Below are positions 28,673 through 37,844 of a DNA stretch of 64,000 nucleotides, one piece after another. Each line of letters opens with the position of its first letter. The stretch's first letter is position 1. The stretch spans positions 2,843,501 through 2,907,500 of the forward strand of contig NZ_CP127165.1 in the NCBI RefSeq assembly GCF_030264275.1, read 5' to 3'. The position numbers and the translations under genes are program-made. Below the pieces are notes generated by a model. The model did not search any database and was not told the origin of the DNA. It was given only the letters and a program-made list of their open reading frames with translations. The DNA is from Marivivens sp. LCG002 (lineage in GTDB: Bacteria; Pseudomonadota; Alphaproteobacteria; Rhodobacterales; Rhodobacteraceae).

Positions 28673-29154
28673 TTGATCTGAGCTTTCTGAGCTTCGGCGC
28701 GGCGCGCAAGCTCGTTGCGATAGATCGACAGGAAGTCGATGTTCTCGAGGTTCAGTGGCGGGAAGCCGCCATCACGAGAAACATCGCTGACAATGCGGCG
28801 GATGAACGGGAAGGTCATACGCGGGCACTCGATCAACAGGTAAGGGTGAAGTTGTTCCTCGGGAACGCCTTCGATGTGGAACACACCGGCGTATTCGACT
28901 TCGAGAATAAAGAGCGGCTCTTTGTTCTCTTTGCTGTTGGCAGAAACGTTCAGCTTAGTGATGACTTCATAGGTGTTTTCGGCGCGCTTACGGGCATCGA
29001 GGTTCACTTTGATCGACATCTCGGGCTGACCTTCGGCATTTGCCCCCTTCTGAGCCAAGATATTCTCGAAGGAAAGGTCACGGACATATTGCGCGATGAT
29101 GCGCTGTTTGATTTGCGGCTGCTGCTGTTCAGCTGCGGAGGTCTCTTCGGACAT
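28669..29154 (-). CDS. secB: protein-export chaperone SecB
   Basis: 161 residues from the ATG at 29154 (MSEETSAAEQQQ). SecB holds precursor proteins unfolded and hands them to SecA. Family features: YVRDLSFENI near the N-terminus, the hydrophobic PLFILEVEYAGVF strand, and LLIECPRMTFPFIRRIVSD with GGFPPLNLENIDF. A longer reading to 29340 would overlap the fxsA gene and is rejected. Confidence 0.95.
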   Translation of the reverse strand: MSEETSAAEQQQPQIKQRIIAQYVRDLSFENILAQKGANAEGQPEMSIKVNLDARKRAENTYEVITKLNVSANSKENKEPLFILEVEYAGVFHIEGVPEEQLHPYLLIECPRMTFPFIRRIVSDVSRDGGFPPLNLENIDFLSIYRNELARRAEAQKAQIN

Positions 29155-29218
29155 TTTTGTCTCCCTGAAAATCTGTCGCGCATGTCTACCAGCCCTGCTT
29201 GACAGGCTCAATGCAAAG

Positions 29219-29695
29219 TCAGTGTTTTGTCCATCCCGAAGGACTGTTCTGATCGTTCGGGCGTCGTTCAAGGTCTTCGAACTCACCTTCGATAATGGTT
29301 GTTTGCCGGAATTGGCTTGTTTGGTGCGACTCGAATGCAAAACTCTGGGTTTTCACTTTGGACCGGACCCATTTGTAAGCTGCTGCGCGGAATGGCGGGA
29401 AAAGCAGCAAGAATCCGACAAAGTCAGTGAAAAACCCCGGCGTAAGAAGAAGAGCACCAGCGAAGAGGATCATAGCTCCATTGGCCAGTGGTTCGGAAGG
29501 ATCACGCATTGTTCCGAACGAATTGCGAAGGTTCGAAAGCTCTCGCGCACCTTGACTGCGCACAAGATAAGAACCCGCCACTGCCGTCAAAAGCACGATT
29601 GCAAGCGTCGGCCAGAGCCCGATAGCTCCTCCAACCTGTATGAAAAGGCCGATTTCGATGAGTGGTACGAGAATAAAAGCAAAGAGAAGCCACAT
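29219..29695 (-). CDS. fxsA: FxsA family membrane protein
   Basis: 158 residues from ATG 29695. FxsA proteins are small inner-membrane proteins; overproduction in E. coli relieves exclusion of phage T7 by the F plasmid. Visible: FAFILVPLIEIGLFIQVGGA and LWPTLAIVLLTAVAGSYLV, then the GAMILFAGALLLTPGFFTD span typical of the family. The tail (about 50 residues) is hydrophilic. Same strand as secB (64-base gap), divergent from the Tim44-like gene. Confidence 0.88.
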   Translation of the reverse strand: MWLLFAFILVPLIEIGLFIQVGGAIGLWPTLAIVLLTAVAGSYLVRSQGARELSNLRNSFGTMRDPSEPLANGAMILFAGALLLTPGFFTDFVGFLLLFPPFRAAAYKWVRSKVKTQSFAFESHQTSQFRQTTIIEGEFEDLERRPNDQNSPSGWTKH

Positions 29696-29794
29696 TTTGT
29701 TATCCTTTCCCACCCGAGGTAGACTTGACCATGACGCTAACCTACATAAGTGCGAAGTATCCAAGTTTCTACGCCTTCGCAGAAAGAGGTAACA

Positions 29795-30451
29795 ATGAAC
29801 GCTCCGATTATCCAACTTCTGGTGCTCGCCGGGATCGCCATATTCTTGATCCTGCGGCTACGGAGCGTGTTGGGCACCCGAGAAGGGTTTGAAAAGCCGA
29901 ATGTCGTGCGCGATGCAGCGCCAAAAGAACGTCGAAATTTTGAAGTGATCGAGGGGGGTCCCGATCATGACATCATCGACCACGTTCCCGATGGAAGCAG
30001 CTCTGCCCGCGCGCTTGCAGCAATGAAGCGTGTGGATCCCGATTTCAACGTCTCCGGCTTTCTACAAGGTGCGCGTGGAGCCTATGAGATGATCCTGATG
30101 GGCTTTGAAAAGGGCGATCTGGATTCGATCCGGCCTTTCATTTCCGACGATGTTTTCGACGTCTTTTCCTCGGTTGTGAAGCAACGTGAAGAACAGGGTC
30201 TTGTCGTTAAAGCCGAGTTTATCGGTATTTCGGAATTGGCAATCCATGATGCCGAATTCGACGAAGAGACCAAGGAAGGCGAAGTGAGCGTCCGTTTTGT
30301 AGGTGAGCTGAGCTATGTCGTCGAGAATGCCGAAGGCCAAGTCGTAGAAGGTAGCCAGCACGCGATCAAAAAGCAAAAAGACGTTTGGACGTTTGCGCGT
30401 GATCTAAGTTCGGAAGATCCGAATTGGTTCTTGATTGCGACGGGCGAATGA
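29795..30451 (+). CDS. Tim44/TimA-like membrane-anchored protein
   Basis: 218 residues. One N-terminal membrane span (IIQLLVLAGIAIFLILRLRS) is followed by a linker and a Tim44-like domain (FLQGARGAYEMILMGFEKGD, LDSIRPFISDDVFDVFSSVV, SVRFVGELSYVVENAEG, WTFARDLSSEDPNWFLIATG). The mitochondrial relative Tim44 anchors the protein-import motor. The bacterial role is not settled. The start at 29795 has AAAGAGG upstream. It overlaps mltA by ATGA. Confidence 0.88.
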   Translation: MNAPIIQLLVLAGIAIFLILRLRSVLGTREGFEKPNVVRDAAPKERRNFEVIEGGPDHDIIDHVPDGSSSARALAAMKRVDPDFNVSGFLQGARGAYEMILMGFEKGDLDSIRPFISDDVFDVFSSVVKQREEQGLVVKAEFIGISELAIHDAEFDEETKEGEVSVRFVGELSYVVENAEGQVVEGSQHAIKKQKDVWTFARDLSSEDPNWFLIATGE

Positions 30452-31479
30452 TTGCACGAATCGCTAGCACATTAGCGGTTTTTTTAACTTTGGCGGCTGG
30501 TGCCATGGCCAAGACAAAACATACCTTGCTCGATTTCTCGGAGCTAAGCGGCTGGGTGGATGATGACCATTCGGCCGCTTTGGCCGTTTTCTCCGAGACC
30601 TGCGAGGATATTGGCGATCCTGATTGGAAAGCGCTTTGTCCCATCGCCAAAACAGCAACCAATGCGCGTGATTTCTTCGAGCGATTTTTTGTGCCTGTTC
30701 TGATCGAAGATGGCGCACCTATGGTCTTTACCGGTTATTTCGAGCCCGAGCTTGAAGGAAGCGCAGTCCCTACTTCGCGCTTCCGTTTCCCGATCTATTC
30801 AAAGCCGCCTGAAGTTTCGGGTGCCCCATGGCTGACAAGGCGTCAAATCGAAGAAGGTCGAGCGCTCGAAGGTCGCGGCCTCGAGATTGCTTGGCTCGAT
30901 GATCCTGTCGATGTCTTTTTCCTTCAGGTTCAGGGTTCGGGACGTATACGTCTTCAAGATGGGCGTTCGATCCGTGTAGGCTTTGGTGGTAAGAATGGGC
31001 ACGAGTATTCCTCGATCGGCCGCGAGCTTGTGCGGCGCGGCGTTTACACCGAACATCAGGTGTCTGCCCAAGTCATTCGCAACTGGGTGAAAAACAATCC
31101 GGTCGATGGCCGGGAGTTGCTCTGGGTTAACGACAGTTTTGTCTTTTTCCGCGAAGTCAGCGAGGTTCCTTCAGACAAAGGCCCCCTTGGAGCGATGAAC
31201 CGTTCGATCACCGCGATGCGAAGCATAGCCGTCGATCCGGAGTTCACTACATTGGGCGCACCTGTGTGGATCGAAAAACAAGGCTCGGACCCGATCAACA
31301 GATTGATGATCGCTCAGGACACCGGTTCTGCGATCAAGGGTGCACAGCGAGCAGACATATTTGTAGGAACTGGCGCGAAAGCGGGTCGAGAAGCCGGAAG
31401 GTTGAACGATCCGGGCCGTATGATTGTCTTGATGCCGATCCAGCGTGCCTATGCCTTATTGCCGGAAACCGTGTTGTGA
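30448..31479 (+). CDS. mltA: membrane-bound lytic murein transglycosylase A
   Basis: 343 residues with a cleavable leader (MIARIASTLAVFLTLAAGAMA). MltA cuts peptidoglycan glycan strands to 1,6-anhydro products. The family MltA domain is seen as FTGYFEPELEGS and FFLQVQGSGRIRLQDG, and the 3D domain with the catalytic Asp at MIAQDTGSAIKGAQRADIF. No lipobox Cys follows the leader, so it is probably periplasmic rather than lipid-anchored. It overlaps its neighbours on both sides (ATGA and GTGA). Confidence 0.93.
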   Translation: MIARIASTLAVFLTLAAGAMAKTKHTLLDFSELSGWVDDDHSAALAVFSETCEDIGDPDWKALCPIAKTATNARDFFERFFVPVLIEDGAPMVFTGYFEPELEGSAVPTSRFRFPIYSKPPEVSGAPWLTRRQIEEGRALEGRGLEIAWLDDPVDVFFLQVQGSGRIRLQDGRSIRVGFGGKNGHEYSSIGRELVRRGVYTEHQVSAQVIRNWVKNNPVDGRELLWVNDSFVFFREVSEVPSDKGPLGAMNRSITAMRSIAVDPEFTTLGAPVWIEKQGSDPINRLMIAQDTGSAIKGAQRADIFVGTGAKAGREAGRLNDPGRMIVLMPIQRAYALLPETVL

Positions 31480-32072
31480 GACGAAAGCGCCATCTCAGCA
31501 AAGAAGAGCGAGAGCTTTGGAGCCTTGTCGCAGGACGAACGATACCGCTCGAGAAAAAGGTTGCGCCTGTTCTTGACCATGGTCCGACACCTGTTGCCAA
31601 GACCCCTGCCCCTACCCTTCCGCGCCAGCGACCGATTTCGCAATTTCGTATCGGTGCAAAGGCCAAGACTTCGGTCAAGCATGATCTTGCTCCAAGTATC
31701 GGCGATGCCTTGACCTCGGCTCCGGTCCAGATGGATCATAAAGCTTTCGGCAAGATGAAGCGCGGAAAACTGCTCCCCGAGGCCAAGCTCGATTTGCATG
31801 GACTGACCCTTGGTGAAGCCCATCCCGAACTTGTGGCTTTCGTGCTTGGTGCACATTCAGAAGGCAAGCGTCTGGTTCTGGTGATAACGGGTAAGGGCAA
31901 AGATCGGGACGACGGTGGCCCGATCCCGACCCGATTTGGAATCCTGCGCCATCAAGTGCCGCAATGGCTCCGTCTTCCGCCACTTTCATCAGCGGTTCTT
32001 CAAGTCACGCCTGCCCACCTTCGGCATGGAGGCGAAGGGGCTTACTATGTTTACCTGCGGCGTGGACGTTAA
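31476..32072 (+). CDS. Smr-domain protein (MutS2-type C-terminal domain)
   Basis: 198 residues from GTG 31476, which overlaps the mltA stop as GTGA. A basic, disordered N-terminal ~95 residues is followed by a Smr domain: LDLHGLTLGEAHPEL, VLVITGKGK and HGGEGAYYVYLRRGR. Smr domains bind nucleic acid and some nick DNA or RNA. No MutS ATPase is attached. Convergent with hslU after a 22-base gap without a visible terminator. Confidence 0.87.
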   Translation: MRRKRHLSKEERELWSLVAGRTIPLEKKVAPVLDHGPTPVAKTPAPTLPRQRPISQFRIGAKAKTSVKHDLAPSIGDALTSAPVQMDHKAFGKMKRGKLLPEAKLDLHGLTLGEAHPELVAFVLGAHSEGKRLVLVITGKGKDRDDGGPIPTRFGILRHQVPQWLRLPPLSSAVLQVTPAHLRHGGEGAYYVYLRRGR

Positions 32073-32094
32073 AAGCGAACCGCTTGCGCCAAAC

Positions 32095-33402
32095 CTATAG
32101 AACGTAGCGGCTTACATCGATTGAACGCGAAAGCGAACCGAGGCGTTGCTCGATATAGCTTCTGTCGATCTTGATTTCTTCGCCTGCCCGATCCGGAGCC
32201 GTAAATGAAAGCTCTTCGAATACCCGCTCGATAACCGTATAGAGCCGACGTGCTCCGATATTCTCGACGGATTTATTCACCTCGGCTGCAATCTCTGCAA
32301 TGGCATCGATCCCGTCAGGGGTGAACTCGACCTTCACGTCTTCGGTGCCCATCAAAGCCGCGTACTGACGTGTCAGCGCGTTGTCGGTTTCGGTCAAAAT
32401 ACGAACGAAATCTTCTTTGGTAAGCGCTGAAAGCTCGACCCTGATCGGTAGGCGCCCTTGCAGTTCGGGCAAAAGATCCGAGGGTTTCGCCACGTGAAAT
32501 GCACCCGATGCAATGAACAAGACGTGGTCGGTCTTGATCGGACCATATTTGGTGCTCACTGTGGTCCCTTCGATAAGTGGAAGAAGATCCCGCTGAACAC
32601 CCTCACGGCTGACGTCTGCGCCGCGCGTTTCAGCGCGCGCACAGACTTTGTCTATTTCATCGAGAAAGACTATTCCGTTTTGCTCCACGCTTTCGATCGC
32701 CGCTTTGTTGACGGTCTCATCGTCCAAGAGCTTGTCGGCCTCTTCCGAGATCAGTACCTCATAGCTTTCCAGAACGGTCATCTTCTTTTTGACCTTCCGG
32801 CCTCCAAAGGCTTTGCCGAAGAGATCACCAATGTTCATCATGCCGGGCATTCCGCCGGGCTGGCCCGGAATTTCAAAACCCCCGAGCGGGCTTGATGTAT
32901 CGGCGACCTCGAGCTCGATAATTGTATTATCAAGTTCTCCTGAACGTAGCTTTTTGCGGAAGGTTTCGCGCGTTCCATCGCGTGCCGTGGTTCCCGCAAT
33001 GGCGTCGATCACTCGGTCTTCTGCGGCGCGTTGTGCGTTGGCTTTGACATCTTCGCGCATGAATTCGCGTGTCTGGAGAATCGCGGTATCGACGAGATCG
33101 CGGATGATCTGCTCGACATCGCGGCCAACATAGCCGACTTCGGTGAACTTCGTTGCTTCCACCTTGATGAAAGGCGCTCGGGCAAGTTTTGCAAGACGCC
33201 TACTGATTTCGGTCTTACCGACACCAGTGGGCCCGATCATCAGGATGTTCTTGGGGTAAACCTCATCGCGCAGATCATCGGAGAGTTGCTTGCGGCGCCA
33301 GCGGTTACGCAGCGCGACTGCAACCGCGCGCTTTGCATCATTTTGGCCGATGATAAAGCGGTCGAGTTCCGATACGATTTCACGAGGTGTGAGGTCGGTC
33401 AT
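32095..33402 (-). CDS. hslU: HslU, ATPase subunit of the HslUV protease
   Basis: 435 residues. AAA+ unfoldase that feeds proteins to HslV. Walker A is [18 protein letters not shown]; the pore GYVG motif follows ([17 protein letters not shown]); Walker B is [16 protein letters not shown]; sensor and C-terminal [20 protein letters not shown] are as usual. It is preceded by hslV with a 12-base gap. Confidence 0.97.
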   Translation of the reverse strand: MTDLTPREIVSELDRFIIGQNDAKRAVAVALRNRWRRKQLSDDLRDEVYPKNILMIGPTGVGKTEISRRLAKLARAPFIKVEATKFTEVGYVGRDVEQIIRDLVDTAILQTREFMREDVKANAQRAAEDRVIDAIAGTTARDGTRETFRKKLRSGELDNTIIELEVADTSSPLGGFEIPGQPGGMPGMMNIGDLFGKAFGGRKVKKKMTVLESYEVLISEEADKLLDDETVNKAAIESVEQNGIVFLDEIDKVCARAETRGADVSREGVQRDLLPLIEGTTVSTKYGPIKTDHVLFIASGAFHVAKPSDLLPELQGRLPIRVELSALTKEDFVRILTETDNALTRQYAALMGTEDVKVEFTPDGIDAIAEIAAEVNKSVENIGARRLYTVIERVFEELSFTAPDRAGEEIKIDRSYIEQRLGSLSRSIDVSRYVL

Positions 33403-33414
33403 AATAAATGATCC

Positions 33415-33975
33415 TTAGGACTTCTTGATGGATTCAACGGTCAGGTTGCCGTTGGTATAGACGCAAATATCGGCTGCTATTCCCATCGCTTTGCGCGCGA
33501 TTTCTTCTGCGGTTTTGTCCGAGTCCATCAGCGCACGCGCAGCGGCCAAAGCAAAGTTTCCGCCGGACCCGATTGCGGTGACATCGTGTTCGGGCTCTAG
33601 GACATCGCCTGCGCCCGTAATGACGAACAAGTCTGCGCCATCCGAGACAATCAGCATCGCTTCCAATTTTTGAAGATACTTGTCGGTGCGCCAATCCTTG
33701 GCGAGCTCGACACATGCTCGTGCAAGTTGGCCCGGAGTATTCTCGAGTTTCTTCTCAAGTCTTTCGAGGAGAGTAAAGGCATCCGCGGTGGAGCCCGCAA
33801 AGCCACAAATCACCTCGGAGCCAGCCGCACTCAGCCGCCGCACTTTCCGAGCCGTTCCCTTGATCACGGTCTGGCCCAAACTGACTTGTCCATCCCCTGC
33901 AATGACCACCTCGCCATCTTTGCGCACGCCGATGATTGTGGTGCCGTGCCAACCCGGGAATTCGTTATCGGACAT
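33415..33975 (-). CDS. hslV: HslV, peptidase subunit of the HslUV protease
   Basis: 186 residues. Proteasome-like threonine peptidase. The ATG at 33975 has AAGGAGA upstream, so the chain starts [11 protein letters not shown] and the catalytic Thr is Thr12 in [20 protein letters not shown]. An 11-residue propeptide must be removed, whereas E. coli HslV only loses Met. GTARKVRRL and [17 protein letters not shown] are family motifs. A longer reading to 34134 crosses the trxA terminator and is rejected. Confidence 0.95.
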   Translation of the reverse strand: MSDNEFPGWHGTTIIGVRKDGEVVIAGDGQVSLGQTVIKGTARKVRRLSAAGSEVICGFAGSTADAFTLLERLEKKLENTPGQLARACVELAKDWRTDKYLQKLEAMLIVSDGADLFVITGAGDVLEPEHDVTAIGSGGNFALAAARALMDSDKTAEEIARKAMGIAADICVYTNGNLTVESIKKS

Positions 33976-33998
33976 TATCGCTCTCCTTAGTTGAAATG

Positions 33999-34027
33999 AA
34001 TATGGTAGGCAGCCAATCCAGCTACAA
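33999..34027 (-). promoter_or_regulatory. possible hslVU promoter
   Basis: On the minus strand TTGTAG is followed after 17 bases by CATATT, about 24 bases before the hslV start. Each box matches only four of six consensus bases. It may be a heat-shock promoter, but that cannot be decided by eye. Confidence 0.3.
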
Positions 34028-34035
34028 CCCCAAAC

Positions 34036-34060
34036 GAAAAAGGGCGCCGAATTGGCGCCC
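34036..34060 (-). terminator. intrinsic terminator of trxA
   Basis: On the minus strand GGGCGCC-AATTC-GGCGCCC (34060 to 34042) is followed by five Ts (34041-34037). It separates trxA from hslVU. Confidence 0.88.
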
Positions 34061-34084
34061 GAATTCACATCTTTTATCAGAACC

Positions 34085-34405
34085 TTAGATGCTGGATTCA
34101 ATCCAAGCCTGAAGAGCCGCTTTGGGAGCAGCACCTGCTTTATTGGCTACGACTTCGCCGCCTTTGAAAACGAAAAGTGCGGGAATACCGCGCACACCCA
34201 TCTGGGCAGGCGAGTTCGGGTTTTCGTCAACATTGACTTTGACGATTTTGATTTTGCCGGCCATCTCGTCCGAGAGCTCTTCCAGAGCGGGGCCGATCAT
34301 TTTGCAAGGGCCGCACCATTCTGCCCAGAAGTCTACGAGCACAGGAATATCGGACTGACGCACTTCTGCGTCGAATGTATCGTCGGTGACTGCAACGGTT
34401 GCCAT
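34085..34405 (-). CDS. trxA: thioredoxin
   Basis: 106 residues from ATG 34405, preceded by AAGGAGA. The active site WCGPC is in [18 protein letters not shown], and the conserved cis-Pro segment is [13 protein letters not shown] general cytoplasmic dithiol reductant. It lies 61 bases after addA on the same strand and ends in a strong terminator. Confidence 0.97.
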   Translation of the reverse strand: MATVAVTDDTFDAEVRQSDIPVLVDFWAEWCGPCKMIGPALEELSDEMAGKIKIVKVNVDENPNSPAQMGVRGIPALFVFKGGEVVANKAGAAPKAALQAWIESSI

Positions 34406-34466
34406 TGGGTTTCTCCTTGGCGGCATATAACTTGAAAACGAAACCTAAGTAGGTCTGTCTGGATGG

Positions 34467-37400
34467 TCAAGTGACGCTCGCACGATCGAGAGCGACTGAC
34501 ACAATATCTGTGGGCAAATCCATCAATGTCGGGCCGGTTGTCCATAGGATTTGTGTTTTGATCCGATGGTTTGGATAGATGTTCTTGATCGCTGCGGCAT
34601 AGGCGCCCATTTGGCGCAAAATTCCTTCTGGCGTCTGTTCGGGCACCTTTGGAAGCGTTCGGTTGGTTTTGAAGTCAACGATGGTGATAAGATCGCCTTC
34701 GATCACCAGAGCGTCGATGGCACCATGCACAGTTCTATTCCCGAGCTGGGAAAGCTTCGCTGTAAAGCCGACCTCTTTCAGCGTTTCCCGAGAAAAGAGG
34801 TGGGCGAATTCAGGCTTCTCTAGCATTTCAAGAACATCGTTCAAGTCTGACTCTATCGTATCCAAAAGCTTGGCGTCTTCATCCGAAGCAAGAATTCGGC
34901 GCCCGATTTCTTGGCGGCTCTGCGCTGGATGAAAGGGCAGATGTTCAAGTAGTTTGTGGATGACCCTGCCCCTAGCTTTGGCGAGGTCTTGGTCACCCTC
35001 GACAGCCTCGCCGAACAGTGATTTCTCGCCACCAAGATCGGAAGGAGAAAGCACTTTGTCGGATTTGGTAAAGGGCTGCGCGGTCTCAAAGGTCAATTTC
35101 GATAGTGGCTTCGAGACTTGGTTATCGGTGGCGCGAAGGTCTAGACCCAACCAATCGTTGGTTTCGAGTCTCAGAACTCCGCCATCAATCTCTTTTGCGC
35201 CCGATGATTTCATCCCGTCGTGGACAAGATTGTACCAGCTGTCGCTTTCCTCTTTTCCAACGTCACCCGCAGCGGCAACGATCAGCCATTTTTCGGCGCG
35301 CGTCATCGCAACATACAGGAGCCTGCGTTTTTCTTCGTCCTGTGCATCAAGATAGGCCTCATAGGCGCTCTCGGTGATCTTTGGTTTTGTGTTTGCGTTC
35401 ATCTTCCACATAAGCGCGTCGTTCGAACCGATCAGAGTGGCTTTGATGTCCCGATTGGATTTCGTGGTATCGGGCAGGATAACTATAGGCGCCTCAAGGC
35501 CCTTGGAACCGTGGACCGTCATTACCCGAATACGGTTCTCGGCCGAGTCCATCTGTCGTTTAACCTCGACGTCCGAACTATCGAACCAGCTCAGAAAACC
35601 GGTAAGATTGGGGACGTTGCTGCGCTCATAGGACAGCGATTGGGCAAGAAGTGCGTCAATGGAATCTTCGACTTCCTCTCCTAAACGGGCAACGAGTTTT
35701 CTACGCCCCTCGTGCTTGATCAGGGTCCGCGAAATGAGATCGAATGGACGCAGGAAGTCAGCCCAGCGCATTAGATCGTCAATGATTTGGAATGTATCCG
35801 AGAACCTTTCGCGATTGGCTCTGACGGCTTCCCAAAGTGTTTGCCCGTTGGGGCGGCCTTGTGCGACCGAATATAGATCCCGTTCGCTCCACCCGAATAG
35901 AGGAGATTTGAGAGCACTTGCGAGCGAAAGATTATCTTCGGGCAGCGCAAGGAAGCGTAGCAATGCGATGATGTCCTTTACTGCGAGTTCCTCGCCGATT
36001 TTGAGACGGTCAGCGCCGGCAACCTCAAGCTTTTGCTTTTTGAGTTCCCGAATGATCTCGGAAAAGAGACGCTTGCGGCTTTGAACGAGGATAAGAAAAT
36101 CGCCCTCTCGAATTGGCCTACGGTAGAATTCGCCCGTATTGTTGATTTCCTCGGGAATGGTCTCGGTGTCGATCATCTTGCGCACAGAGCTGGCAATCTT
36201 TTTCGCCAGGCTCACGGTGTGACTCTCTTGGCTTATTGAATCGACGGGTTCGAACCATTTGCGCTCGTTTTCCGATTTGGTCGCTTCGATCACCGGCCAA
36301 AGATCAACACGGCCCGGCATCTCGTGTTTGAACGCTCGGTGTTTGACGTTTTTTTCAAGCCCTTTTGATCGCTCGTCTTTGAAGGTTGTATCGACCAGCG
36401 AAAGGATCGCGCTTGAAGAGCGGAACGAATATTCCAACGCAAGGGGATTAAGCCGTTTGCCGACATTGCCGAGTTCTTCACCAAAGTGTTCGCGCATTCG
36501 GTCAAAGCCTTCGGGGTCGGCTCCTTGGAAAGAGTAGATGGATTGTTTTTTGTCTCCTACGACAAAGATCGTGCGATCTCGGTTCGGTGAAGCCCCCTCG
36601 CCGCTGGCAAATTCTTGGGTCAGAGCACGAATGACTTCCCATTGCGCCGGGCTGGTATCTTGGGCTTCATCGACGAGAATATGGTCGATCCCTCCGTCAA
36701 GCTTGAAAAGCACCCATTGGGCCACCGCCTGTTGGGTCAAAAGCTCGCGCGTTTTCTCGATCTCGTCGTCAAAATCCAGAGCACCAAGCAACTGTTTCCT
36801 GCGTTCGTAAGCCGGCAGAAACACGGCCGCGAAAGCATAAAGCGCCTTGGTCCGCTCAAACGCCTGTATTCGCTTTACGATCTCAAAGGCCTCGGCGGTT
36901 CGATCCATCCATGCATGCATATCGTCGAGCACTTCGGCCAGCTGTTCTCGGATCTTAACCCAACCTTTTTGGGGGAATGTTTCAGATTTTGAGGTCCCGT
37001 CCTCTCTGCAAAAGATCGACACAAGCGCTTCGAAATCACTGGCACTGCGTCGATCATGATCGATCCCGACGAGCTTTTCGCCGAATTTCTTCATCGTGTC
37101 GCTCAGGTTCGCAGCGATGATCGTATCATTAATCTGCTTGGCAAGATCCGATTCTCCGCCGATCCAAGCAGGTGCGCGCGCATGCTCGGGTGCCATGTTG
37201 GAAGGTAGATCGAACATTGCCCGCAATTGGTCATCCGTTTTGGGAGACCTGAAAGTCGACTTCTTCGAACAAACTTCCGAAAGGAATTTTGCGATACCTT
37301 CATCGCTCAAATATCGAGCGATCCCATCGACTACGCCGCTTTGGGCGCCCTCTGAAATCTCGTCCAGAACTTCCATACGAAGGATCTGGGTATCCTTGTC

Positions 37401-37844
37401 TTCGAGAACCGTAAACTGCGGACTGACTTGGGCTTCGAGAGGGAAACGTCTAAGGATGCTCGAGCAGAATGAGTGGATCGTCTGGATTTTGAGACCGCCC
37501 GGTGTTTCGATCGCTCTTGCGAAGAGAGTGCGCGCTTTGCCAAGTGTTTCGGTCTCGATATCGGTGTTGGTACCAAGCTGCGCCAAGTCTTTGGCGAGAT
37601 TGTCGTTGGACATCATCGACCATTTGCCGAGCCGCTTGAAAAGCCGGTTCTGCATCTCGCTCGCTGCGGCTTTCGTATAGGTCAGACACAGAATGTTCTC
37701 GGGATCAACGCCATCCAGCAAAAGCCGCGCAACGCGGTCAGTCAGAACGCGTGTTTTACCCGAGCCGGCATTCGCAGAAAGCCAGGTCGAAGCTTTCGGG
37801 TCCGCTGCCTCGATTTGACGAAGGGTCGCGTCGTTAAGGGTCAT
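34467..37844 (-). CDS. addA: AddA, helicase-nuclease of the AddAB double-strand-break repair complex
   Basis: 1125 residues. With AddB it resects broken DNA ends for RecA. The UvrD-type helicase has Walker A STWLSANAGSGKTRVLTDRV, Walker B region HILVDEAQDTSPAQWEVI, QSIYSFQGADP and the later MTVHGSKGLEAPIVILPDT and LYVAMTRAEKWLIV. The C-terminal nuclease motif is seen in GAIDALVIEGDLITIVDFKT. The start is ATG 37842-37844 (MTLNDATLRQ), overlapping the addB stop as ATGA; an upstream reading adds 44 residues lying inside addB. Confidence 0.95.
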   Translation of the reverse strand: MTLNDATLRQIEAADPKASTWLSANAGSGKTRVLTDRVARLLLDGVDPENILCLTYTKAAASEMQNRLFKRLGKWSMMSNDNLAKDLAQLGTNTDIETETLGKARTLFARAIETPGGLKIQTIHSFCSSILRRFPLEAQVSPQFTVLEDKDTQILRMEVLDEISEGAQSGVVDGIARYLSDEGIAKFLSEVCSKKSTFRSPKTDDQLRAMFDLPSNMAPEHARAPAWIGGESDLAKQINDTIIAANLSDTMKKFGEKLVGIDHDRRSASDFEALVSIFCREDGTSKSETFPQKGWVKIREQLAEVLDDMHAWMDRTAEAFEIVKRIQAFERTKALYAFAAVFLPAYERRKQLLGALDFDDEIEKTRELLTQQAVAQWVLFKLDGGIDHILVDEAQDTSPAQWEVIRALTQEFASGEGASPNRDRTIFVVGDKKQSIYSFQGADPEGFDRMREHFGEELGNVGKRLNPLALEYSFRSSSAILSLVDTTFKDERSKGLEKNVKHRAFKHEMPGRVDLWPVIEATKSENERKWFEPVDSISQESHTVSLAKKIASSVRKMIDTETIPEEINNTGEFYRRPIREGDFLILVQSRKRLFSEIIRELKKQKLEVAGADRLKIGEELAVKDIIALLRFLALPEDNLSLASALKSPLFGWSERDLYSVAQGRPNGQTLWEAVRANRERFSDTFQIIDDLMRWADFLRPFDLISRTLIKHEGRRKLVARLGEEVEDSIDALLAQSLSYERSNVPNLTGFLSWFDSSDVEVKRQMDSAENRIRVMTVHGSKGLEAPIVILPDTTKSNRDIKATLIGSNDALMWKMNANTKPKITESAYEAYLDAQDEEKRRLLYVAMTRAEKWLIVAAAGDVGKEESDSWYNLVHDGMKSSGAKEIDGGVLRLETNDWLGLDLRATDNQVSKPLSKLTFETAQPFTKSDKVLSPSDLGGEKSLFGEAVEGDQDLAKARGRVIHKLLEHLPFHPAQSRQEIGRRILASDEDAKLLDTIESDLNDVLEMLEKPEFAHLFSRETLKEVGFTAKLSQLGNRTVHGAIDALVIEGDLITIVDFKTNRTLPKVPEQTPEGILRQMGAYAAAIKNIYPNHRIKTQILWTTGPTLMDLPTDIVSVALDRASVT

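Noticed and set aside
32484-32500. CCACGTGAAAT inside hslU as a further parS site
   Set aside because: Only the right half of the palindrome matches; the left half is broken, and it is 10 kb from the two perfect sites.
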